Below are positions 43,785 to 52,001 of a stretch of DNA of 64,000 nucleotides, piece by piece. The position numbers and the translations under genes are program-made. Below the pieces are notes generated by a model. That model was not told the origin of the DNA. It saw nothing but the letters and a program-made list of their open reading frames with translations, and ran no database searches. How positions within the stretch are numbered: position 1 is the stretch's first letter; every line of letters starts with the position of its first letter. The DNA is taken from positions 7,688,001 through 7,752,000 of the forward strand of contig NZ_CP107796.1 in the NCBI RefSeq assembly GCF_036345995.1, in the 5' to 3' direction. Source of the stretch: Streptomyces sp. NBC_00557 (lineage in GTDB: Bacteria > Actinomycetota > Actinomycetes > Streptomycetales > Streptomycetaceae).

Positions 43785-45020
43785 ATGCGCGATCACCCCC
43801 GGCTTCCCACTTCCCCTGGTTTCTGGCGCAGCCCGCTGCGCGGCCCCTGGTTCACCTCGGTGCTCGGCCTCGTGCTGCTCGCCGGCATCACCGTCCTGTT
43901 CGTGACCGGCCTGGTGTCGTACGCCGCGTACAACCCCGGCCTGGCGCGGGTGAACGACCAGACACCGGACAAGGGCCTCCTGGGCTTCTACCTCTTCGCC
44001 TGGCCCACCGACCCGGTGTGGCTGTACCGGCTCACCCAGGGCGTCCATGTGACGCTCGGCATCACCCTGATCCCCGTTCTGCTGGCCAAGCTGTGGTCGG
44101 TGGTGCCGAGGCTGTTCACCCTGCCGCCGGCCCGCTCCCTCGCCCACGCCCTGGAGCGGCTCTCCCTGGTGCTGCTGGTCGGGGGAGGGCTGTTCGAGTT
44201 CACCACCGGCGTCCTCAACGTCCAGCTGGACTACGTCTTCCCCGGCTCCTTCTACCCGCTGCACTTCTACGGCGCCTGGGTGTTCTTCGCCGCGTTCCTG
44301 GCCCACGCGGCGCTCAAGACACCGGCCGCGGTGCGCACCGTACGCGGCAGGAGACGGCCGGAGGCCGGCGACCTGGTCGCCCCGCGCCCGGACGCGCCCA
44401 CCACCTCCCGGCGCGGCGCGCTGGGGCTCGTCGGCGGCGGTTCGCTGCTGCTGTTCCTGACCACGGTCGGGCAGAGCCTCGGCGGCCCCTTCCGCCGCAC
44501 GGCCCTGCTCGCGCCGCACGGCACGGCCGACCCCGGCGGCGGCCCGAACGGCTTCCAGATCAACAAGACCGCCGCCTACGCCGGCATCACGGCGGCCGAC
44601 ACGCACGAGGACGCCTGGCGGCTGGTCGTCACCGGCCGCACCGGAACCGTCCGGCTCAGCCGCGCCCAGCTTCTCCGACTGCCGCAGCACAGCGCCTCGT
44701 TGCCCATCGCCTGCGTGGAGGGCTGGTCCACCGCCGACCAGTGGTGGCGCGGCGTGCGGCTGCGCGACCTCGCGGCGCTCGTCGGGTACGACGGCGATCC
44801 GCCGGACGTCCTCGTGGAGTCCCTGCAGCGGCACGGCGCCTTCCGCCGTGCGGCCCTGCGCGCCAACCAGGTGGCCGACGGACGCTCCCTGCTCGCGCTC
44901 TTCGTCAACGGCGAGGAACTCTCCCCCGACCACGGCCACCCGGCCCGGATCATCGTCCCCGCGGCACCCGGGGTGCTGAACACCAAGTGGGTGGCCCGAC
45001 TGACCTTCGGAGACCTGTGA
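43785..45020 (+). CDS. Membrane-anchored molybdopterin-dependent oxidoreductase
   Basis: A 411-residue fusion. Residues 20-190 have four to five helices with cytochrome-b-like features (GLLGFYLFAWPTDPVWLYRL; GVHVTLGITLIPVLLAKLWS; FYPLHFYGAWVFFAAFLAHA, with His residues). Residues 260-411 are a sulfite-oxidase-fold Mo domain with the cofactor motif LPIACVEGWSTADQWWRGVR, whose Cys should bind molybdenum, then LRDLAALVGYDGD and a dimer-forming C-terminus. A short basic linker with a TSRRGALG motif joins them. The substrate is unknown. Its stop overlaps the next start (ATGA-type). Confidence 0.88.
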   Translation: MRDHPRLPTSPGFWRSPLRGPWFTSVLGLVLLAGITVLFVTGLVSYAAYNPGLARVNDQTPDKGLLGFYLFAWPTDPVWLYRLTQGVHVTLGITLIPVLLAKLWSVVPRLFTLPPARSLAHALERLSLVLLVGGGLFEFTTGVLNVQLDYVFPGSFYPLHFYGAWVFFAAFLAHAALKTPAAVRTVRGRRRPEAGDLVAPRPDAPTTSRRGALGLVGGGSLLLFLTTVGQSLGGPFRRTALLAPHGTADPGGGPNGFQINKTAAYAGITAADTHEDAWRLVVTGRTGTVRLSRAQLLRLPQHSASLPIACVEGWSTADQWWRGVRLRDLAALVGYDGDPPDVLVESLQRHGAFRRAALRANQVADGRSLLALFVNGEELSPDHGHPARIIVPAAPGVLNTKWVARLTFGDL

Positions 45021-45487
45021 TGCCGCGACGCCCGAGCCTGGGCAGCCCCTTCCAACTGCTGCTGCTGGCCTGCTCGTTCGCCCTCGCCGCCTACGCCGGG
45101 ATCCGGCTGTTCGCCGGTGACTGGTTCGGGGTGGCGCTGTGGATCGTGGGCGCCGCCCTGCTGCACGACCTCGTGCTGCTGCCGCTGTACACGGTCGCCG
45201 ACCGGGCCGTCGTCCGCGGTCTCGGGGCGGCCGGAGGGCGCGGCCGGACGCTGTACGTCCGCGTCCCCGCGCTGCTGTCCGGGCTGCTCCTGCTCGTCTG
45301 GTTCCCGCTGATCAGCGGCATGACGGCGCGGCGCTACCGGTCGGCGACCGGACTCTCCCCGGACGGCTTCCTCACCCGCTGGCTGCTGATCACCGCCGTC
45401 CTCTTCGGCGGCTCGGCGCTGCTGCTGGTGCTGCGGGTGCTTCGGGTGCGCAGGGCGGCGAAGCACCGGCCGCCCGCGGACCACTGA
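45020..45487 (+). CDS. Small integral membrane protein, coupled to the molybdoenzyme
   Basis: A 155-residue protein with four helices (FQLLLLACSFALAAYAGIRL; LWIVGAALLHDLVLLPLYTV; LYVRVPALLSGLLLLVWFPL; WLLITAVLFGGSALLLVLRV) and conserved His and Asp in the second (LLHDLVLLP). The start ATG overlaps the stop of the molybdoenzyme gene, so it may be its electron-transfer or assembly partner. Its last 154 bases overlap the convergent methyltransferase gene. No family is named. Confidence 0.72.
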   Translation: MPRRPSLGSPFQLLLLACSFALAAYAGIRLFAGDWFGVALWIVGAALLHDLVLLPLYTVADRAVVRGLGAAGGRGRTLYVRVPALLSGLLLLVWFPLISGMTARRYRSATGLSPDGFLTRWLLITAVLFGGSALLLVLRVLRVRRAAKHRPPADH

Positions 45488-46098
45488 GCGACCGGACGCC
45501 ACCCGGCCCTGCGCGCGTACCGCAGCAGGGCCGGGGTGCCCAGGCGCGCCCACGGGAACGGGGCGCCGGCGGTGCGGGCACCGGCGACCGTGTCGACCAC
45601 CTGCACCCGGGCGCGCTCGTCGACGTGCCCCGGCACCGTCTCGGCGATCAGCAGTCCGCCGGGGCGCAGCAGCGCGGCCACCCGCTGCAGCAGGGCGGCC
45701 GGCTCCCCGCCGATGCCGATGTTGCCGTCCATCAGCAGCACGGTGTCCCAGCGGCCCTCGCCGGGCAGCGGCTCGAACACCGAGCGCCGCAGCGCCTGTC
45801 CGCCGAGCCGGACGGTGTGGTCGACGGCGGCCTCGCTGACGTCGATGCCGAGCACGGTACGGCCCCGGGCGGCGAGCTCCGCCACCAGGCGGCCCGGCCC
45901 GCAGCCGACGTCCAGGACGGCGCCCTCGCAGCGGTCCAGCACCGCCCGGTCCACGGCGTCCGCGCGGGCGCACCAGCGCTCCACCTCCAGCGGCAGCAGC
46001 CAGCCGTCGGTGCGGCGCAGGAACAGCGGGCCGCGGCCGGAGCGCAGCGCGGCGGAGTAGGGGTCGGCGGCCGCCCAGGCGACGGAGCCGCCCGTCAT
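45334..46098 (-). CDS. Class I SAM-dependent methyltransferase, glycan-locus type
   Basis: A 254-residue enzyme. The SAM motif VLDVGCGPGRLVAELAARG is followed by TVLGIDVSEAAVDHTVRL, RWDTVLLMDGNIGIGGEPAAL and LRPGGLLIAETVPGHVDERA. The last 46 residues are a Ser/Arg-rich tail and overlap the 3' end of the gene at 45020-45487 in the opposite sense. The ATG overlaps the DUF2064 stop (ATGA), giving a coupled set of three. The acceptor is probably a sugar lipid by context only. Confidence 0.85.
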   Translation of the reverse strand: MTGGSVAWAAADPYSAALRSGRGPLFLRRTDGWLLPLEVERWCARADAVDRAVLDRCEGAVLDVGCGPGRLVAELAARGRTVLGIDVSEAAVDHTVRLGGQALRRSVFEPLPGEGRWDTVLLMDGNIGIGGEPAALLQRVAALLRPGGLLIAETVPGHVDERARVQVVDTVAGARTAGAPFPWARLGTPALLRYARRAGWRPVAQWSAGGRCFAALRTRSTRSTSSSAEPPKRTAVISSQRVRKPSGESPVADR

Positions 46099-46712
46099 CG
46101 CGGACCGGCCGGTGCGCAGCCGGCGAGCCGTGCCGCGAACCGGCCGTGCGGGGCCAGCGCGGCGACGGCCCGGGCGTCGTCGGCGGTGTCGACGTCCCGC
46201 AGCCGGGGCAGCTCCCGCACCCGCAGCCCGGCCGCGAGCAGCCGCTCGCGCTGCACGGCCCCGGTCACCGGCGTCGACATGGGCACGCCCCGCAGCAGCG
46301 CGGGGTCGGGCCGGGCCAGGCCCAGCGCCCAGAAGCCGCCGTCCTCGGCCGGACCGACGTACGCGTCGCAGTCCGCGAAGTCGACGGTGAGCAGCTCGGG
46401 CGTCACCTGCGGGGTGTCCATGCCGATGAGCAGCGCCGGCCCGGCGCAGTGCGCGAAGGCGTCCGCCAGCCGTTCGTCGAGTCCGCCCGCGCACTGCGGC
46501 AGCACCTCGAAGCCGGGCGGCAGCCAGGGGCCCGGCGTGCCGTCGAGGACGAGGACACGCCGGGTCGCGGGTGCCGCGGCCACCGCGTGCAGGGTGTCCA
46601 CGAGCGCCGCCTCCGCGAGCCATGCGGCCTGCCGCGGGCTGAACGGCGGGGTCAGCCGGGTCTTGACCCGCCCCGGCAGCGGTTCCTTGGCGATGACGAG
46701 CAGCGTGGTCAC
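46095..46712 (-). CDS. DUF2064/TIGR04282 family glycosyltransferase-like protein
   Basis: A 205-residue GT-A-fold protein with the family's LVIAKEPLPGRVKTRLTPPF, DTLHAVAAAP, FEVLPQCAGGLDERLADAFA, LLIGMDTPQVTPELL and YVGPAEDGGFWALGL. It is commonly encoded beside a GT2 glycosyltransferase, as here. Catalysis is unproven. The GTG start overlaps the GT2 stop and its stop overlaps the methyltransferase ATG. Confidence 0.88.
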   Translation of the reverse strand: MTTLLVIAKEPLPGRVKTRLTPPFSPRQAAWLAEAALVDTLHAVAAAPATRRVLVLDGTPGPWLPPGFEVLPQCAGGLDERLADAFAHCAGPALLIGMDTPQVTPELLTVDFADCDAYVGPAEDGGFWALGLARPDPALLRGVPMSTPVTGAVQRERLLAAGLRVRELPRLRDVDTADDARAVAALAPHGRFAARLAGCAPAGPR

Positions 46713-47401
46713 CGTACGAGCTCCCCGCCGGCCGGGGTCTCCGCCAGCACGCGGCTCATGTCCCGCACGGCCTGCCAGGTGCCGCGCCAGGTGCCCGTGA
46801 CCTTGGAGGCGCCGGTGCGCGGGCGGTAGGGCACGTCGCGCTCGGTGATGCGCCAGCCCGCGTCGGCCGCGCGGACGACCATCTGCAGCGGATAGCCGCT
46901 GCGCCGGTCGGTGAGGCCGAGCGCGAGCAGCGGCTCGCGGCGGGCGGCCCGCAGGGGACCGAGGTCGTGCAGGCGCAGCCCGGTGCGGCGGCGCAGCATC
47001 CGCGCCAGCGCCAGGTTGCCGGCGCGGGCGTGCACGGGCCAGGCGCCCCGGCCCTCGGGGCGGCGCCGGCCGAGGACCAGGTCGGCCGCGCCCTGCCGGA
47101 TCTCCCGTACGAAGGGCACGAGCAGCGCGGGGTCGAGGGAGGCGTCGCAGTCGCAGAAACACACGATGTCGGCCGTGGCCGCGGTCAGTCCGGCGTGGCA
47201 GGCGGCGCCGAAGCCGCGGCGGGGTTCGTGCACCACCGTCGCGCCGAGTGCGCGGGCGATGCCGGGGGAGCCGTCGGTGGAACCGTTGTCGACGACGAGG
47301 GCGCGCCAGCCGGCCGGGATCCGGCCGAGCACCCAGGGCAGGGCGCCGGCTTCGTCCAGGCAGGGCAGCACCACGTCGACGTCCGCAGAAGTGGTCGTCA
47401 C
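46709..47401 (-). CDS. Family 2 glycosyltransferase (dolichyl-phosphate-sugar-synthase-like)
   Basis: A 230-residue GT-A enzyme: VDVVLPCLDEAGALPWVLGR, ALVVDNGSTDGSPGIARAL, GATVVHEPRRGFGAACHAGL, VCFCDCDASLDPALL (metal-binding Asp pair) and GYPLQMVVRAADAGWRITER. There is no hydrophobic C-terminal membrane domain, unlike DPMS. It probably loads a sugar onto polyprenyl phosphate for the polytopic neighbour. The GTG at 47401 has only a weak GGGTGAAACC upstream. It is divergent from the two-component system. Confidence 0.87.
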   Translation of the reverse strand: MTTTSADVDVVLPCLDEAGALPWVLGRIPAGWRALVVDNGSTDGSPGIARALGATVVHEPRRGFGAACHAGLTAATADIVCFCDCDASLDPALLVPFVREIRQGAADLVLGRRRPEGRGAWPVHARAGNLALARMLRRRTGLRLHDLGPLRAARREPLLALGLTDRRSGYPLQMVVRAADAGWRITERDVPYRPRTGASKVTGTWRGTWQAVRDMSRVLAETPAGGELVR

Positions 47402-47512
47402 GGTTTCACCCTACGAACGCCGATCGGGCAAATCGGACTCATGGTCCTTACGAAACGCGGACACCCGGCCCGCGGCCCCACGGCGGCGGGCGCGCGGTGC
47501 GAGGCTGGAGGC

Positions 47513-48412
47513 ATGCACTCGCCGTACGAGCCCCGAGGGACCGACGCCGCCGGCGCGACGGCCCGGATCCTGGTCGTGGACGACGATCCGACCGTCGCCG
47601 AGATCGTCACCGGATATCTGCACCGCGCCGGCTATGTGGTCGACCGCGCCGACGACGGGCCGACCGCCCTCACCCGCGCCGCCGCGCACCGGCCCGACCT
47701 GGTGGTGCTGGATCTGATGCTGCCCGGCATGGACGGCCTGGAGGTGTGCCGGCGGATGCGGGACGGCGGCCCCGTGCCGGTCATCATGCTCACCGCCCGC
47801 GGCGACGAGGACGACCGCATCCTCGGCCTGGAGGTCGGCGCCGACGACTACGTCACCAAACCCTTCAGCCCGCGCGAACTCGTCCTGCGCGTGGAGTCCG
47901 TGCTGCGCCGCAGCCGCCCCGCCGCCACCGGGCACCGGCTGGCCGCGGCCGGACTCTCCGTCGATCCCGATGCCCGCCGGGCCACCAAGAACGGCCGCGA
48001 ACTCGCCCTCACCCTGCGGGAGTTCGACCTGCTCGCGTTCTTCCTGCGGCACCCGGGCCGCGCCTGCAGCCGCGAGGACCTGATGCGCGAAGTGTGGGGC
48101 TGGGACTTCGGCGACCTGTCGACCGTCACGGTCCACGTCCGGCGGCTGCGCGGCAAGATCGAGGACGACCCGGCCCGGCCCCGGCTGATCCGGACGGTGT
48201 GGGGCGTCGGCTACCGCTTCGAGCCGACCGCCACGACCGCCACCGACACCGACTCCGAGCACGGCCGGGCGACCGGCGCCGAGCGCGGCCTGGAGGCCGG
48301 TGCCGAGCGCGGCTTGGCGACTGGCGCCGAGCGCGGCTTGGAGACCGGCGCCGCATCCAGCCCCGAGTCCGGCACCGGACGCCGCTTCGGTCCCGGCGAG
48401 GCGGTGAACTGA
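47513..48412 (+). CDS. OmpR/PhoB-type response regulator with a repeat tail
   Basis: A 299-residue regulator. The receiver domain begins ARILVVDDDPTVAEIVTGYL, has the phosphorylation site Asp67 in VVLDLMLPGMDG, and ends with MLTARGDEDD and DDYVTKPFSPREL. The winged DNA-binding domain follows (LTLREFDLLAFFLRHPGRAC, SREDLMREVWGWDFGDLSTV, VHVRRLRGKIEDDPARPRLI). After it comes an 80-residue tail with three copies of an AERGLxTG unit (24-base repeats at 48275-48346). ATG 47513 has GAGG eight bases upstream. The kinase follows three bases on. Confidence 0.92.
   Translation: MHSPYEPRGTDAAGATARILVVDDDPTVAEIVTGYLHRAGYVVDRADDGPTALTRAAAHRPDLVVLDLMLPGMDGLEVCRRMRDGGPVPVIMLTARGDEDDRILGLEVGADDYVTKPFSPRELVLRVESVLRRSRPAATGHRLAAAGLSVDPDARRATKNGRELALTLREFDLLAFFLRHPGRACSREDLMREVWGWDFGDLSTVTVHVRRLRGKIEDDPARPRLIRTVWGVGYRFEPTATTATDTDSEHGRATGAERGLEAGAERGLATGAERGLETGAASSPESGTGRRFGPGEAVN
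48275..48352 (+). repeat. 24-bp tandem repeat in the response regulator gene
   Basis: About 3.25 copies of a 24-base unit (48275-48298, 48299-48322, 48323-48346 and a partial fourth) with few mismatches, all in frame, encode GAERGLE(A/T) octads. It could expand or contract by slippage without changing frame. Confidence 0.8.
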
Positions 48413-48414
48413 CC

Positions 48415-49533
48415 ATGCGCGCCACGCTGCTCATCGCCCTGTACGCCTTCGCCGGCGCCGCGGCCGCGGGTGCCGCCGGTGCGGGTCTGCTGCGGCTGCT
48501 CCGGCGGCGCTCGCTCACCGCCTCCATCGCCGTGGTCGCGGCGGTCGGCGTCGTCGCCATGCTCGCGGGCACGCTCGCCGTCGCCTGGGCCATGTTCCTG
48601 TCCTCGCACGACCTGAGCGTGGTCACCACCGTCGTCGCCATGGCGGCCGTGGTCTCGCTCGTCACCGCGCTGCTCCTGGGCCGCTGGGTGGCCGCCCGCA
48701 GCCGTGAACTGGCCGACGCGGCCCGCTCGTTCGGCGACGCCGGCGCCTTCGCCGCCCCGCACGGGCCGGCCACCGCCGAACTGGACGCGCTCAGCCGCGA
48801 GCTGGCCGCCACCAGCGCGCGGCTCGCCGAATCCCGGGAACGGGAGCGCGCGCTGGAGAAGTCCCGGCGTGAACTGGTCGCCTGGATCTCGCACGATCTG
48901 CGCACCCCGCTGGCCGGGCTGCGCGCCATGTCGGAGGCGCTGGAGGACGGCGTGGCCGCCGACCCCGGCCGCTACCTCAAGCAGATCCGCACCGAGGTCG
49001 AACGGCTCAACGACATGGTCGGCGACCTCTTCGAACTCTCCCGCATCCACGCGGGCACGCTCCCGCTCAGCCCCTCCCGGATCTCCCTGTACGACCTGGT
49101 CGGCGACGCACTCGCGGGCGCCGACCCGCTCGCCCGGGAACACGGCGTACGTCTCGTGGGCGACCGCGTCGAACCCGTGCCGGTGGAGGTGGACGGCAAG
49201 GAGATGACCCGGGTGCTCGGCAACCTCCTGGTCAACGCGATCCGCCGGACCCCTCCCGACGGCACGGTCGCGGTGGCCGCCGAGCGCACCGCCGACGGAG
49301 TGGTCCTGTCCGTCACCGACGGCTGCGGCGGCATCCCCGAGGAGGACCTGCCACGGGTCTTCGACACCGGCTGGCGCGGCACCGACGCCCGCACCCCGCC
49401 GGCGGGCGCGGGCCTCGGCCTGGCCATCGTGCGGGGCATCGTGGAGGCCCACCAGGGCCGGGCCAGCGTGCAGAACATCCCCGGCGGGTGCCGCTTCGAG
49501 GTGACGCTGCCGGTTCCGGCGCCGGCGTCCTGA
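48415..49533 (+). CDS. Sensor histidine kinase
   Basis: A 372-residue protein. Two N-terminal helices (about 1-30 and 35-65) precede a third (VVTTVVAMAAVVSLVTALLL) and a HAMP-like segment. The H-box WISHDLRTPLAGLRAMSEAL gives phosphoacceptor His160. N-box NLLVNAIRRTPPDG, G1 box VTDGCGGIPEEDLPRVFDTG and G2 box GAGLGLAIVRGIVEAHQG show an intact ATPase. It is paired with the response regulator three bases upstream. The sensor loop is short, so it may sense the membrane. Confidence 0.92.
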   Translation: MRATLLIALYAFAGAAAAGAAGAGLLRLLRRRSLTASIAVVAAVGVVAMLAGTLAVAWAMFLSSHDLSVVTTVVAMAAVVSLVTALLLGRWVAARSRELADAARSFGDAGAFAAPHGPATAELDALSRELAATSARLAESRERERALEKSRRELVAWISHDLRTPLAGLRAMSEALEDGVAADPGRYLKQIRTEVERLNDMVGDLFELSRIHAGTLPLSPSRISLYDLVGDALAGADPLAREHGVRLVGDRVEPVPVEVDGKEMTRVLGNLLVNAIRRTPPDGTVAVAAERTADGVVLSVTDGCGGIPEEDLPRVFDTGWRGTDARTPPAGAGLGLAIVRGIVEAHQGRASVQNIPGGCRFEVTLPVPAPAS

Positions 49534-49595
49534 GGCCCGGGCGCCGTACCCGTGCCGCAGTGACTGCTCCCCAGGCGGCGGCAGCGCCCTCGCGG

Positions 49596-50597
49596 TCACT
49601 TCTCGCGCGGTACGGCCTCGGCGAACTCCCGCATGCCCTCGGCGAACCCGACCTGCGGCTTCCAGCCCAGGTCGGCCCGCAGCCGCGAGGAGTCGGCGGT
49701 GATGTGCCGCACGTCCCCCAGCCGGTACTCCCCGGTGACCACGGGCTCCGGCCCCCCGCACGCGCCGGCCAGCGCCGACGCCAGCTCGCCGACGGTACGG
49801 GGCTCGCCGCTGCCGGTGTTGTACGCCGTGAGCACGCCCGGCGCCGGGTCCGCCTCCAGGGCCGCCACGTTGGCCGCGGCCACGTCCCGGACGTGCACGA
49901 AGTCCCGCCGCTGCCGGCCGTCCTCGAAGACCCGGGGAGCCTCGCCGCGGGCGAGCGCCGAGCGGAAGAACGACGCGACACCCGCGTACGGCGTGTCGCG
50001 GGGCATCCGGGGCCCGTACACGTTGTGGTAGCGCAACGACACGGCCGAACCGCCGGTGCTGCGGGCCCAGGCGGCGGCCAGGTGCTCCTGGGCCAGCTTG
50101 GTCGCGGCGTACACGTTCCGGGGATCGGGCGCGGCGTCCTCGGCGACCAATCCGGGGCTCAACTCCGCCCCGCAGCGCGGGCAGGACGGCTCGAACCGGC
50201 CCGCGTCGAGATCGGCCACGGCCCGCGGGCCCGGCCGTACAGCCCCGTGCCGCGGGCAGGCGTACCGTCCCTCCCCGTACACCACCATCGAGCCCGCGAG
50301 CACCAGCCGCCGTACCCCCGCCCGGGCCATGGCCGCGACGAGCACGGCCGTGCCGAGATCGTTGCGCGAGACGTACTCCGCGGCGTCGGCGACGCCGTCG
50401 CCGAGGCCGACCATCGCCGCCTGGTGGCAGACGGCGTCCACACCGGCCAGCGCGCGGGCGACGGCCGCCGGGTTGCGGACGTCCGCTGCGGGATCGTCGC
50501 GGACGTCGTACACGAGCGGTTCGTGCCCGCTCGCCCGCAGCGCCTCGACGACATGGGACCCGATGAACCCGGCACCGCCGGTGACCAGTACACGCAT
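49596..50597 (-). CDS. NAD-dependent epimerase/dehydratase with a zinc-ribbon-like insert
   Basis: A 333-residue SDR-extended enzyme with MRVLVTGGAGFIGSHVVEAL, DAVCHQAAMVGLGDG, VVYGEG and catalytic Tyr163-x3-Lys167 (VYAATKLAQEHL), then RYHNVYGPRMP and YNTGSGEPRTVGEL. Between the Ser and Tyr blocks lies an insert with Cys114-x2-His117 and Cys139-x2-Cys142 (CPRH, CPRCG), resembling a metal ribbon, unusual for the family. It is convergent with the kinase gene and likely supplies a nucleotide sugar. Confidence 0.9.
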   Translation of the reverse strand: MRVLVTGGAGFIGSHVVEALRASGHEPLVYDVRDDPAADVRNPAAVARALAGVDAVCHQAAMVGLGDGVADAAEYVSRNDLGTAVLVAAMARAGVRRLVLAGSMVVYGEGRYACPRHGAVRPGPRAVADLDAGRFEPSCPRCGAELSPGLVAEDAAPDPRNVYAATKLAQEHLAAAWARSTGGSAVSLRYHNVYGPRMPRDTPYAGVASFFRSALARGEAPRVFEDGRQRRDFVHVRDVAAANVAALEADPAPGVLTAYNTGSGEPRTVGELASALAGACGGPEPVVTGEYRLGDVRHITADSSRLRADLGWKPQVGFAEGMREFAEAVPREK

Positions 50598-50695
50598 ACG
50601 GCCACGCTAGAGGCGGCCGGTGCCGGCCGCCGGTGGCGCGGCCGTTGCGTCACGACTCCGTAAGAGGTGGGGGCCGAGCCGTCCCGGGTCCGAAC

Positions 50696-50785
50696 TCAGC
50701 CCGTCCTGGGCCCCCGCCGGGCGCCGAACCTCTCCCACTCCGCGGCCCACTGCTCCATGCGCCGCTCGTGCCGACGATCAGCCAC
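50696..50785 (-). CDS. Possible 29-residue peptide
   Basis: A frame from GTG 50785 reads VADRRHERRMEQWAAEWERF then GARRGPRTG, an amphipathic helix with paired Trp and many Arg/Glu. A GGGGGAAC lies upstream of the start. Codon third positions are GC-biased and the frame is clean, but it is short and may be chance. Confidence 0.35.
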   Translation of the reverse strand: MADRRHERRMEQWAAEWERFGARRGPRTG

Positions 50786-50879
50786 GACGCGTTCCCCCAG
50801 AGGGGTGGAATAGCAGCATGTGTTCTTATTTGATCAGTTATGTGGATCACAGCGACCGGCGGAGTTTTTAAGAATCTCT

Positions 50880-50931
50880 GTCAACAGCGTTGACTGCGCG
50901 GTGCGGCGCCCGCACATTACCTATCGGTAGG
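50880..50931. promoter_or_regulatory. Two operator-like palindromes upstream of the SGNH hydrolase
   Basis: GTCAAC-AGC-GTTGAC (50880-50894) and CCTATCGGTAGG (50920-50931) are inverted repeats 26 bases apart. Both resemble sites of TetR-type proteins. They lie 180-231 bases upstream of the ATG at 51111. No regulator is adjacent. Confidence 0.45.
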
Positions 50932-51110
50932 ACCAGCGGTAACCCCGCGAAACAGCACGTCATGGCCGTTGTGGCGGGTCCCCACGCCCACGCCCGACGG
51001 CAGGCACCTCCGCACGCTCTGAGCCGCCGCGTTCTCACGCACCGGGGGGCGGGCATCCCCGTGCCCGCCCCCCGGTGTTCCCCACCACGAGAAGAGAGAG
51101 CCCCACGCCC

Positions 51111-51983
51111 ATGCCCAAGTCCGCCCTGCGCCGTGTCATGGCCGCGACGACCGCGCTCGCCGGCGCGCTGGTCCTCGGCCTCACCGCCGCACCCGCCCAG
51201 GCCTCCACCACCCTGAACTACGCCGCCCTCGGCGACAGTTACAGCGCAGGCTCCGGCGTCGTGCCCATTGACACGAGCAACCTGATCTGCCTGCGCTCCA
51301 CGGCGGACTACCCGCACGTGCTGGCCGCCCGCACCGGCGCCCGGCTGACGGACGTCACCTGCGGCGCCGCCCAGACCAAGGACTTCACCGCGTCGCAGTA
51401 CCCCGGCGTCGCCCCGCAGGCGGACGCGGTCGGCGCGGACACCGACCTGATCACGCTGACGATCGGCGGCAACGACAACGGCACCTTCATCGGCGCCATG
51501 CTCGCCTGCGGCAGCGCGGGCATCCTCAGCGGCGGCCAGGGCAGCCCGTGCAAGGACCTCTACGGCTCCTCCTTCGACGACACCATCGACGCCAAGACCT
51601 ACCCCGCGCTGAAGAACGCCCTGCGCGCCGTGCGCGCCAAGGCCCCGAACGCCCGGGTGGCGGTGCTCGGTTACCCGTGGATCACGCCCGCCGAGGCGGA
51701 CCCGTCGTGCTTCGCCAAACTGCCGATCGCCTCCGGTGACGTGCCGTACATGCACGCCCTCCAGGCCCATCTCAACGCGGTCGTGCAGCGCGCCGCGGAG
51801 GAGACCGGCGCCACGTTCGTGGACTTCTCCCAGGCGTCCGAGGGCCATGACGCGTGCCGGCCCGCCGGCACCCGGTGGATCGAGCCGCTGCTGTTCGGGC
51901 AGAACCTCGTCCCGGTCCACCCCAACGCGCTCGGCGAGCAGCGCATGGCGGAGCGCACCATGAGCGTGCTCGGCCTCGGCTGA
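51111..51983 (+). CDS. Secreted SGNH/GDSL hydrolase
   Basis: A 290-residue protein with a signal peptide (VMAATTALAGALVLGLTAAP, cleavage near AQA). Block I YAALGDSYSAGSG holds the nucleophile Ser, block III TLTIGGNDNG the Asn, and block V VPVHPNALGEQ the catalytic His; cysteine pairs suit an exported lipase/esterase. It most resembles Streptomyces extracellular GDSL lipases. ATG 51111 has GAGAGAG about 11 bases upstream. Confidence 0.9.
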   Translation: MPKSALRRVMAATTALAGALVLGLTAAPAQASTTLNYAALGDSYSAGSGVVPIDTSNLICLRSTADYPHVLAARTGARLTDVTCGAAQTKDFTASQYPGVAPQADAVGADTDLITLTIGGNDNGTFIGAMLACGSAGILSGGQGSPCKDLYGSSFDDTIDAKTYPALKNALRAVRAKAPNARVAVLGYPWITPAEADPSCFAKLPIASGDVPYMHALQAHLNAVVQRAAEETGATFVDFSQASEGHDACRPAGTRWIEPLLFGQNLVPVHPNALGEQRMAERTMSVLGLG

Positions 51984-52001
51984 CTCCCGCGCCCGGCGAG
52001 A

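Larger units (their letters stand above)
50598..51110. other. Gap of 513 bases: promoter region with a possible tiny gene
   Basis: The gap holds the small reading frame listed at 50696, an AT-rich stretch near 50820-50880 and two palindromes (50880 and 50920). No other gene is supported. Confidence 0.5.
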
